From positions 5,709 through 25,587 of the forward strand of contig WIDE01000222.1 in assembly GCA_015039315.1 (NCBI GenBank): a DNA stretch of 19,879 nt, written 5' to 3'. Origin of the DNA: Clavulina sp. PMI_390 (taxonomy: Eukaryota > Basidiomycota > Agaricomycetes > Cantharellales > Hydnaceae). Of this stretch, positions 9,139-18,004 are shown piece by piece. Positions within the stretch are counted from its first letter, which is position 1. Every line of letters begins with the position of its first letter. A model generated the notes under the pieces. That model did not search any database, was not told the origin of the DNA, and was given only the letters and a program-made list of their open reading frames with translations. A program made the translations under genes and the position numbers.

Positions 9139-10878
9139 TCAGCTGTGTCTGGTATGATCACTGACCGAGAGCGCAGATTCGCCGACATTAGGCGCCAGAG
9201 TCTCTGTCATTCCCACTTGCCGATGCTTTTCGTTGTTAATAGAAAGCGCACTCTGCAGGTGCTCTCCAACGTGACTACCTGAGGGACGATCGGCTGGTTC
9301 TTGCGCCCACATACTTTCCAGCAATTCCCAGAGGGTCGCTTCGCCGTTTGGATGGAGGATGACGGAGAAAAAGGCTGGGCGCTTTGGTCGTCTGCCCCCA
9401 ACAATACAAGCGACCACCTCCCATTCATTCCATACCTCATCAAACGGCTTTCTCCCGCTCCAAACAGCAAGAAATGTCATGGAAAGAGAGAATATGTCGC
9501 TAGCAAACGTGGTGCGGAATCGTGAGGCTGCAGAAATGGAGAGCTCTGGAGCCAGAAAACGCAGTTTTCCCCCCTCCTGGATAGTTGTACGAGTGCGAGT
9601 AACTTCGTGTTGGATACGACTGAGACCAAAGTCACATAAGTACGCCTGACCGGTATCACCAATCAGGATATTACCCTGTTGTCAATTCTTCAGTGCCATT
9701 ACGGGAGATACACCAAAGGAAGCAAGAAGCTACAAACGGGATGGATATCACCATGAATTACAGGTGGCTTCCGGGAGTGTAGATACTCTATACCACGAGT
9801 AGCGCCTTCCAGCTGGTTGATCATCCGAATAGGTTATGATGAGTAATAATAAGTATGGTGATTGCAAATTCGAGAACCTACGACACGCTGAAAGCTTGCC
9901 AAATCTGACAATTCATGGCGTTTTATGAGGTCCTGTAGAGACCCTCTTCCAATGAGAGGCACGATTGTAAGCGGAAGAGACTCTGGCGTTTCGCAAAATA
10001 TTCCGAGAAATGGCAGGATGTTGGAATGTTTGAGCTGTGAGTGAGTGATGGCCTCACGAATCACAAGCTATGGAAGGTGGTGAGCTGTGCAACTATTAAT
10101 CACGGTCGAGATGGCTACCTGAGTGACGGTGCGCCTCATGGTGCTCTCCCAGTTGGTTGGTGTTAGAAAGATCTCTCTCACGGCGACCATTCCTCTCGGC
10201 GTTCTCCCTTTGTAGACCGTGGCTTCACCTCCTTTTCCAAGGACGTGTCTCCGATCAAAGGAAAGTTCCTCTAATACAAGGGTAGCTGGGAGTGAAACAG
10301 TGTCGTAACAGGCATCTTGTAAAGCGCGTAGTGCTTTGCAGTACTCGGTGGAATTGGCTGGAGATTTTCGAAGCTCCTGTATGCCGTCAACATGACCCAT
10401 CCTGTGCCCCAATAGGGCAATACGCACTTTGTAGATTTGATCTGGTTCCCATAACACTTTGGTATGTGGACACCCAAGCATACCCGGTATGAACGGTGAG
10501 GCGATCTCTCCATCCGTCAAAGTCTTGATCGACCACTTTCGAGAAACTTCCTTGCGCAAATAGCTTCCGGCAGTGCCTGACGGAGTCACGAGGCCCGTAC
10601 TAGGGAGATCATCGGTGCCATGCGATTGCCGATGAGCAGAATCTCGGGCCTCGTTGTCACCTGATGTTCGAGGTCTGAGACGGACTAATACCGCTGGCGT
10701 CTATCAGGTGTAAAGGCTCACCGAGAGATGATATCTTTCTTTCAGTCTCTACCAGGCAATTAACCTTCGCGGATGGGATCAAAGACTCAGGTGCCAGGTC
10801 AGTTAGTATACGACTCTGACGATTTGGGTATAGATTTCGAGGTTGTAGCACCGATGAGCATGGTACTGGTAATTGCAT
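9139..10878 (-). CDS. Protein-kinase-like protein B, beta-3 Lys replaced by Arg (481 aa)
   Basis: Exons in transcript order are 10878-10661, 10599-10428, 10376-10119, 10067-9882, 9812-9738 and 9675-9139. The introns are 61, 51, 51, 69 and 62 bp; the first is phase 2 and the rest are phase 0. Residues 1-130 are poorly conserved and the first exon is the least certain. The kinase domain begins with VLGKGGEATVYKG (175-187), the best glycine loop in the cluster, then MVAVRE with Arg198 in the Lys position. REAITHSQL gives the alpha-C Glu. HGDIHP (298-303) is split from GN by an intron, then come CDFG (Asp318) and FLAPEL, then SDIFSLSM and MWAQEPADRP. Its 62-codon exon is over half identical to that of gene A by eye, including LVxREAITHSQL, so A and B are close paralogues. 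It lies opposite A with SAP18 between them, which implies an inverted duplication or a rearrangement. Confidence 0.85.
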
Positions 10879-11488
10879 GATTCTTCGGCGTTTGCGCTAC
10901 GCTGGTGCCGGTACAGTGTGGGAAGGGAGAGGTGGAATGGGGCTGGGTCACAGGGATCCGACACAAGTCTTTTTTTTTTTCGCCAGGGGTGGAGGTCAGG
11001 GTAGTGCAGGGTGCCGTAGCGAGGGATACTTATGCGTTCCATCCATCTGACAAACAGTGCTTATTGAGCGACTGACCTCATAGCTTCTCAGGCTTGTAGC
11101 TGTTTCCCGTTTCCGGCAATTGTTGCATTGTTGCATCGAAGTAGTATCAGTATGACATGAGAAAATTCGTAGGCGAATAACCGAGAGACTTCAGAATGGC
11201 AAAGGACCAAAAAGCAATGGTAGTGCAAAGAGTGCTTCCATCACTCTTTATCCACCTGCAAACGTACCCCGGCTATCTTGGGGGATCCGTTCACCTACCG
11301 AACCGAAGAATAGCAGCTGCTACTGCCACAATGAGCGTCTATATTGATATAGTTCCTTGACCAGCAGGTTGAAGGCCGTTTGGTCTCTGACCGTATGTTG
11401 AGATATAGCAATGCAAAGACCCTATCCCGGGATCGTCACACGTACTTGTTGACAAAAGAGTACACTAAAAAGGGCACAAACTGCTTAC
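10879..11488. other. Intergenic stretch upstream of kinase B
   Basis: This should contain the promoter of gene B. An ORF on the minus strand (11042-10803) overlaps the B start in another frame and is not convincing. A run of 12 T lies near 10969-10980, so a poly(A) tract is present in the strand that reads into gene B. I saw no other named element. Confidence 0.35.
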
Positions 11489-11728
11489 TTTGCTCATAAC
11501 CGCATCCAATCCTGTGGAACGAATGTCATGCGGCAGTATGGAGGTATCCGCAGGGTTAGGGTCAGCACCTACAGAGATGCAGTCTTCTGAAGCGGGGATC
11601 CAACGTTGCAAGGGACCACGGCCACTCTGATGTAGGCTGGACACATGATTGCTGCCCCATGAGCGAAATGCGGTTGAGCGAGTTGCGATGGGTCCTTTTC
11701 GCCGATTGATTGCCTCTAGGGTAGACAT
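11489..11728 (-). pseudogene. Possible N-terminal exon of another kinase copy, orphaned
   Basis: An ATG-initiated 80-codon frame ends exactly at a consensus donor GTAAGC (11488), in phase 0 as in the kinase genes. Its start (MSTLEAIN) faintly resembles the start of D (MAAIQAIN). Its end (ILPHDIRSTGLDAVMSK) faintly resembles the region of A before the same intron (IPASIRGRLGID). No G-loop or other kinase exon is visible downstream on this strand before gene B. It could be a remnant of a fifth copy, or an unrelated small exon. The similarity is weak and by eye. Confidence 0.2.
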
Positions 11729-11796
11729 CGTTGGTTAGTGCGTAAATCGGCCCCTCGAAATGGAAATTATCGTGCAGGCTACGCAATAGTTTCCTT

Positions 11797-13077
11797 TCAA
11801 GAGACATACCGAGTGTAAAAAACTGCCGTAAATGCTGGGCGACTGGCTGGTTCCTGTGCCCACATGTTTTCGATAAGCTGTCAAAGCGCTACTTCACCTC
11901 AAGAGATAGTGAGCTTTCAAGACTAAGCCGTTCCAGTCTTCGCGCTTGTCCTATGCACGCGACTACTATAAATTTGTTCATGCTGCAGAAAACTGGTTTC
12001 GGCGGAGTCCGAATTTAAAAGAAGGTCATAGAAAGTGAGAAAATTTGGCTTGCAGGCGTGCGATCGAATCCTCCCAGGCAATATCGAAAGCTCTGGAGCA
12101 AGGAAAAGGAAATTCTTGCCCCCCAGAATTGTATTTATTCGGGCAAGCTCGTGGAGGGGTCAACTCGGGCCGAAAAGGCACAGCAGATCCCCAGAGATGT
12201 TGATGGGATCATTTCCCTATTGCCTTTCAGCGCACTACCCACAAGGAATTCGCCTTACTGCCGCACTAGATCGAAGGGATCCTTGCTGGGCCAGGGTCGC
12301 TATGAATCAAAGGTGGCTGATGAGAATGTAGGGAGGCTATCTCATGACTGATACCAATAGGATTTTTGTTCATGTGCCCGTGAAGACAAATCAAGAATGA
12401 GGATATTGAAAGGACTCACGAAATCTCGGAGGAATTCGACGGCGAGGAACCGGTTCGGATTGGCAAGCCAGTCACCCTCGCCCGACCAATAGTACGGCCA
12501 TGACCGGAGACAAACTGGGTCCTTCTTGATGTGTTCCAATGAATGGTATAATGTTCGCGTGGTGGACCTTCGAATGAATGATAACATTACCAAAAATTAG
12601 CTATTTAGCAAAAGGATAAGTAGCTAGCATCTGCAGATGAACGCATAATATTCTCGGCGAGACTCCAAGAGCGGTCGTCCGTTCTTGAGTTAGACCCACC
12701 TCTCCAACAACCACTTTTTGATTCCTCGAGCTTCCAGAGAACACGGTGGTATCACCTCCTTGTCTCAGCACAACTCTTTCGTCGAAATCAAGGTCCTGGA
12801 GCCCAAATGATGTGGGTAAAGCACGGAACTGGGAACAGGTGGTTTGCAGGAGCTGTAGACTATTTTGGCACTCTTTCAATCAAGTGGCTTGGCTATGTAG
12901 TACCTCGCGATATGAGAATGGTCCATCAGAAAATGATTCCGGCAGAAACGAACGGGGACTTACGGCATGTTCTGGGTCAATTGGTGCAGTGGCTTCAATA
13001 TCAGATAGTTGAGATAAACCACCTGGCAACCCAACTAGCACTTGTGCCAACACAGGCACATCCAATTTTCCCGATAT
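11797..13077 (-). pseudogene. Decayed kinase-like gene C
   Basis: This is a fourth family member that has lost its reading frame. In transcript order: an N-terminal exon (13077-12904, after a CGCAG acceptor) ends in phase 0 at GTACTA. It is followed by the G-loop exon (LRQGGDTTVFSG, then KVVVGEV, with Gly at the Lys/Arg position), preceded by an in-frame TGA at 12880-12882 unless a 51-bp intron (12903-12853) removes it. A GTTCAT donor leads to an exon remnant HHANIIPFIG near 12570-12535, homologous to NHANVLPYLG of A. That remnant then shifts frame at a TGA before NPNRF...FLRDF and its GTGAGT donor (12419). The catalytic-loop exon reads LHSHQPPLIHSDP, with HSD for HGD and the end deleted. The C-lobe begins GNDPINISGDLLCLFGPS followed by a stop, with LFG for DFG. 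It keeps FLAPEL and later, in another frame, ENMWAQEPASRP, ending at a TGA at 11797-11799. A functional kinase cannot be made from it. Confidence 0.82.
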
Positions 13078-13385
13078 CTGCGAAATTTATCAATATCATC
13101 CTTATCGTCTATGTTGCAGACTCTCCGGATAATCGATCAAGCAAGGAAGTAACCAATGATGGGTCCAGAGACCACATTGACCCTTGCTACCTCTCACTGA
13201 GCGTAGCTGCGAGTGCCATACTTTCCAGCGTGGTGAGAAAGTCCGAGGAAGAGATGAATGAGCATGATCCCTCCGTCTTACTCGTGTCTTCGCTTCGCAC
13301 TATGAGTTATGGACGGAGTGCACTTACAGGCATTGTGGACCAGTTGTTCGCAGCCTGTGCCTTGAAAAAGACGATGGACTGGTGA
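12807..13385 (+). CDS. Hypothetical ORF of 192 codons, antisense to pseudogene C
   Basis: This ATG-initiated frame is open for 579 bases. The first 271 lie opposite exons of pseudogene C, and the last 308 extend beyond it. The translation has an even, protein-like composition with a hydrophobic patch (FINIILIVYVA) near the middle and an acidic stretch (SEEEMNEHD) near the end. I recognise no family. Antisense frames opposite coding exons are often open by chance, which explains part of the length but not the 3' part. It may be a real small gene, or the continuation may conceal upstream exons of C on the other strand. Confidence 0.2.
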   Translation: MMWVKHGTGNRWFAGAVDYFGTLSIKWLGYVVPRDMRMVHQKMIPAETNGDLRHVLGQLVQWLQYQIVEINHLATQLALVPTQAHPIFPISAKFINIILIVYVADSPDNRSSKEVTNDGSRDHIDPCYLSLSVAASAILSSVVRKSEEEMNEHDPSVLLVSSLRTMSYGRSALTGIVDQLFAACALKKTMDW

Positions 13386-14800
13386 AGGTAGAATGAGCTG
13401 TGAGCCCCTTCCTCTCAAAAGAAGAAAAAATAGAGGTCAGGAATAACCTCTGTCGTGGAGAGCTACTTCCTTGATTTGGCCACCAGCTGGAACCAGTACC
13501 AACGTGGCTCCCCGCCGTTACACGAAGCAACTAGTCGCAAATGACTACCGACAATGTTAAGGGGATTCAAGGTCCAGGGCTCGGGGTGGGCACATGGTAT
13601 TTGGGAAGAACTGAACAAAAAAAATGGCGTCACTTTTCTTGAGCGGCTGATGATGCGCCACAACCGCGACTCATGGACGCATTTGAGGAAATGCGACGCT
13701 GATCCCAGGGAACTCCGCATGGCATTTTCCATGCGGCAAAGAGATCGCATGCGCCACAACATCACTTCGTGCTGATGGGAAAAGAGACACATGGAGGCAA
13801 CGAGGACAACTTTTGCGCCAATAGCATCGGTAGCGGCGGCAAGCGCCAAGTCCCGGGCTGTGTTCTGCCACTCACCCACAAGACACCAAGACCAAACCCA
13901 TGCCTGCAGCACGTGTACTCGTATATGTCTTCGATCTCTCTCGCGCCCGAAATTCCGCACTGGGGTCGTGACAGTCCGTCGAAGTCTCACTTAACACATT
14001 CATGCGCCTGGTCCCTTGTCTAGCTACCAACGAGTCTTTCTCAGTCAAATACTTCTAGATATGAATTTATAAACATATTATGACGTTCTTGCCGGCCAAT
14101 TTAAGCAATCTCTCACGAGAAATGGATCAGCACCCTAGGGATAATGATACAAACGAGAACCTTTCCCCCGATTTCCCTTCCCAACTCAAATTACCACATC
14201 GGGGAAGTAACTGTATATGCTATATAGGATTTAAATTGTTCGTCAATGACCTCTGTTCCGCTGTCCAATCGCTTTATCTGTCGCGTCTGTGATGAGCTGG
14301 GATGAGAGCCCGGGATCGTCTCGGGATGTATCCAAATGGGATCAACACATTAGCAGCCCCACCGTCCACACTAGGCTAGAAATAAGCGAGCTTAGTCTGT
14401 CGACCAAAAATAATCATAGCCCTTCATGGAGTTCATCGTATTCTCTCTCTTCATTTCTTGGGTGATGGACAACGATTAAGAAACCACAGAGCCAATGAAC
14501 AGCGATGCGCGGAGGAGAAACATCCGTAAGGAAGCCGTGTCGCTAGCTTTTACCCAGTACACATAATCTTCTTCGGGCCCCTTTTGCGTAAAGTAGAAGT
14601 ATCCTCCCTAATTACGTAGAGATGCGCCATGACTATCACGTAAATATAGCGAGAATCTGATCACGGCAGATCTACGTTTTGACACAAAACGGATACGACA
14701 TCCCCTCCTCTCCGATAGATCGGCGACCAAACTATTGGATAATTCGTCTCCAATCATCATAAGGATCCAGGGCGGAGATATTTTATATTTTCGCGTCAGT

Positions 14801-14843
14801 CAGGTATTTTCAGGTATGTTTCAGGTATTATTACTGAAACCTG
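14801..14843 (+). repeat. Three tandem CAGGTAT units ending in a hairpin
   Basis: CAGGTATTTT, CAGGTATGTTT and CAGGTATTATTA follow each other at 14801, 14811 and 14822. GTTTCAG (14818-14824) pairs perfectly with CTGAAAC (14834-14840), giving a 7-bp stem over the third unit. No family is known to me. Confidence 0.6.
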
Positions 14844-14863
14844 GGGCAGAATTTTTCCTAATG

Positions 14864-15097
14864 CGGGATGTGAAGCCCTGAACGTCTGTTCCTTCATCAC
14901 CCCACTTTGAACACCCCACGGGCGACTTCGTATATCGTATCGGGGCGGTCATCTATGACGTATTCTTCCACTGCCGAGTCTAGCATTGAAAGAACCCTGG
15001 AGCGCTGACAGGTATGCCCGACCTCATTCGAGGTCATGGTGTGGGTGATGGAGCCTCAAATCTCTGCTCTCATCGCCCCACTCCGAATAACCCAATA
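14864..15097 (+). repeat. Diverged direct duplication (about 55 bp, spaced about 180 bp)
   Basis: The stretch 14864-14919 (GGGATGTGAAGCC...CATCACCCCACTTTGAA) is echoed at 15044-15097 (GGTGATGGAGCC...CATCGCCCCACTCCGAA) with several changes and small gaps. A CAGGTAT motif lies upstream of each copy (last unit at 14822; again near 15009). A perfect GACCTC/GAGGTC hairpin sits at 15020-15035. It may be a decayed tandem unit. Confidence 0.4.
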
Positions 15098-16176
15098 CCA
15101 TTTCACCTATCAGAAGAATCCATAACCGGCAGCTTATCTAACACTGCCACCTAACCGCGCTTGCAATGGAACAATTGATCCTATCACTGTATCTTCTGTT
15201 AGCAGAGAACCAATGAGATAGCCTGTGTAGACGGATTGAACCTCAGGCTTGATGCAGGGAATCGAGAACTGAGGGGGATGTCTCGCAAGGACGAGCTGTA
15301 CACGTATATGTGACGGAGAAAAAGTCGCCGAGAAGACGAAACAAATGAATCAACTTAACTACGATCAAGTTGTCGCCAAGAAAAATATGAGTCATACGAA
15401 GGATCAAGGGTCGATCTCGATATGGTTATATTAGGAGAATCCGATGACAAAGCTTGAACCCTAACATCTTCTACCACCAACCACCGTCAACCGCTGTACT
15501 GTACTTATCGACCGCTGACGCATGTCTTCCGTATTGTGTGCGGGCCAGCCCGTTATATTGTTGCAAAATATATTCGTCATTCAACTATCCCACCCCATTG
15601 TTCCTCTCATACCAGGCCAGACGACCTATACGCTGCTCCTTGTAAGTAGTACCTCTTAGATGCTATATCCGACAAAATGCAGAATGGTAGAATGCATCAG
15701 TAATCTGACACCCTCCAGTGTCCTTGCGATTGAACCTACAGTTTTACGCCCAGTTTATTTGAGTTACACATCGATCCCACAATAAAGACAATCGGCTAAG
15801 GACTATTAAATCCCACCCACCGAGGGGTCGAACTCTTGTATGAACTTACCAGTACTATTACAATGAGAGGACATCGCGCCCCTACTGGTCAGTTCTCTAT
15901 CTCATACTGGATCGCAAGCACTCATGTGTTAGCATCTAATCGCGATGCTAGAATCCCACCGGACAACTACGAAGCAGTGCCAGTTGCCGTGAATGTTAGC
16001 CCCAATCTCAATAGCGAGTCAGAGGGACTTCACGCCGATGTGATATGAAAAGCTCTACCCGGGATCCGAATAGTTTGGGAAGAGCCACATTCCCTACATA
16101 GAGGGCCCTAAGTGGACTAAGCTGTCCACTCGGTATAAATAAGAAACTTGCCTCACCATCTAGCGCGGAAGACTGT

Positions 16177-16205
16177 GGCGGCAGTGAGGCGGCAGTGAGG
16201 CGGCA
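16177..16205 (+). repeat. Minisatellite, 11-bp unit, 2.6 copies
   Basis: GGCGGCAGTGA is repeated at 16177-16187 and 16188-16198, with a partial third copy (GGCGGCA) to 16205. It lies about 200 bases beyond the stop of gene D, in its presumed 3' flank. Confidence 0.7.
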
Positions 16206-16408
16206 TTCTCGTTTTGGGGAGCATCTTAAACCCATTGGTAAATAAAGTCAAGTGTTAGTATGATGAGAGCCCCATACCGCCAGTGGACTGATAAGGTAGT
16301 ATAGTTGCTCGTTTGAGAGCTAGGAAGCGGTGTGCCTGTAGCGGCGGCGGAGAATCTTGATCTGTAAGGACACATTAGCGGACGAGTGATGTCGAATACC
16401 AAGATGAT

Positions 16409-18004
16409 TCATGATGAGGCTATCGGATGGGAACACTTACCTTTCATGAATAAGTGCTCCAAGTGCTCTAGGACGCAGCCGCTTGGTGGTCGACTGGATG
16501 GTCTTTGGGCCCACATAGCTTCGATCAAGTCCCAAAACGACAGAGCTAATTTAGGAGATAAAGGCGCATTATCATGTGGCTGGCGGGGTCTGATACCATT
16601 CCTAATACTCGAAAGCGCCCTCCGCTCACTCGTGATCTCGGAGAGTGGCAATAAGCCAGTCCACATATTGAAGAAAGTCATGGAGAGAGAGAATATGTCG
16701 GTTGCTTGCGTAGTGTTTGCAGCCCTCATGGGATTTCGGGAGAGCTCTGGTGCCCGAAACCGAATACGACCGCATCCCTGTTGATTAGTGACCACAGAAA
16801 CATCGTAACGGATCCGGCTGAGCCCAAAATCGCAAAGGAGAGGCTTTCCAGATTGATCAATGAGGATATTTCCCTATCGCATGCCACCGGACGGAGGGTC
16901 AGCGGCCGCGGTAAGAGCGACAGCCAGATGCTCACTGGATGAAGATCTCCATGTATTATCGGCGAGTATTGCTGGTGCAGGTAAACCACTGCTCGAGTGG
17001 CTCCTCTGGCCTTTATGAAAAGAAATACAGGAGGTGCCGCTAATATCAGTAGCGAGATAGAGCTTACTATGCGTTTGAAGTCCTCCAGGTTCAGCGGACC
17101 AAGGTCTAGTAAATCCTCGAGGGAACCCCGTTCCAAGAATGGTAATATCATAACAGGATGCCGATCCACATCATGGTAGACACCAAATATCGGAAGGATG
17201 TTATCGTGAGAGAGGAGCGACTGGATGATCGCTTCCCAATGTACACACTGCACGGCTGATCAATGATTGCCATATTTTATGAAGCCCATCTAGTGCTTAC
17301 GGCTTGAGTTTGACGCCCGTGAGCTGACATCCAGTCCCTTGGAGCCATCACAACCTCGCGTGCGACGATCGTTCTTCCCCCCAAGCGCCCTCCATAAAGG
17401 ACAGCTTGCCCTCCGCTCGCAACTACGTGGCTCCGATCAAGTTCGATCACGCTGATATCGAGAGAAGAAGGAAACACATTGAACTCCATGCAAATTTCTT
17501 GAATCGCTCTCAAGGTTTGTGAGTACTGATCAGGCACGTGGCCATTCTTGAGGCTCTATAGTTCCGTGGGAGGGCATATGAGGGCAATAGCAGGTGGGTT
17601 CAATGAGAAGTGCTCACCGTGTAGAGGCAATCGACAATTGTGCCGAGCCTGGTGTGCGAAATTTGGCACAGTTCTTCCTTGGATCCAATACCAAATCTCT
17701 CCAAAAAGCGTAATGATACATCAGATATGCTGCCGTCGTCGTCATCGATGGATTCCTCGCTGTCCGATATTTCACTGCTGGCGTAACTGATCGCATCGTC
17801 TGAGACACGGCTAGCAGGTGTTTGGCACCGGGTGGATGGGAACGCCCACAAAAGACTTTCAGAGCGCGTGCTGTATGGTGATATCGAACAGCAAGAGTGA
17901 GGAGAAGTAAGTCTTAGCTCCGGGATGACGCATAAAGGAGCAAGGTGTGGTGATGTGTTGATTTGTCCCAACAGTACGGTGTTTATTGCTTGAATTGCTG
18001 CCAT
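16409..18004 (-). CDS. Protein-kinase-like protein D, beta-3 Lys replaced by Arg (453 aa)
   Basis: Exons in transcript order are 18004-17618, 17555-17301, 17247-17068, 17010-16936 and 16873-16409. All introns are phase 0 (62, 53, 57, 62 bp) with strong donors (GTGAGC, GTAAGC, GTAAGC, GTGAGC). This is the cleanest gene model of the family. The N-terminus (1-129) is a single exon with a Ser/Asp/Glu-rich acidic stretch (EISDSEESIDDDDGS) before RFLERFGIG, which has faint counterparts in A and B. The kinase part has a degenerate glycine loop (ASGGQAVLYGG), then TIVARE with Arg195 for Lys. HWEAI keeps the alpha-C Glu. HGDLHP (294-299) is split from GN. CDFG (Asp314), FRAPEL, TDIFSLSM and MWAQRPSSRP follow. 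It has diverged further from A and B than they have from each other. Cytosolic or nuclear location is likely, as no signal or membrane segment is evident. Confidence 0.88.

Larger units (their letters stand above)
13386..16408. other. Mostly non-coding 3-kb stretch with small repeats
   Basis: No gene is supported. The longest frame (13990-13463, minus, 175 codons) has no ATG at its start and conflicts with frames on the other strand. A 70-codon ATG frame at 14080-14292 (+) is unremarkable. Small repeats are listed separately (14801-14843, 14864-15097, 16177-16205). Pieces of gene D's 3' UTR would lie at the right end, below 16409. Confidence 0.45.

Noticed and set aside
12342..12593. 83-codon minus frame that looks like an independent small protein
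   Set aside because: Read in a neighbouring frame the same DNA gives HHANIIPFIG and then FLRDF plus a GTGAGT donor, the frameshifted fourth-exon remnant of pseudogene C.
13463..13990. 175-codon minus-strand frame
   Set aside because: It opens with GTG, not ATG, has no recognisable motif, and competes with several plus-strand frames. I could not link it by splicing to pseudogene C.
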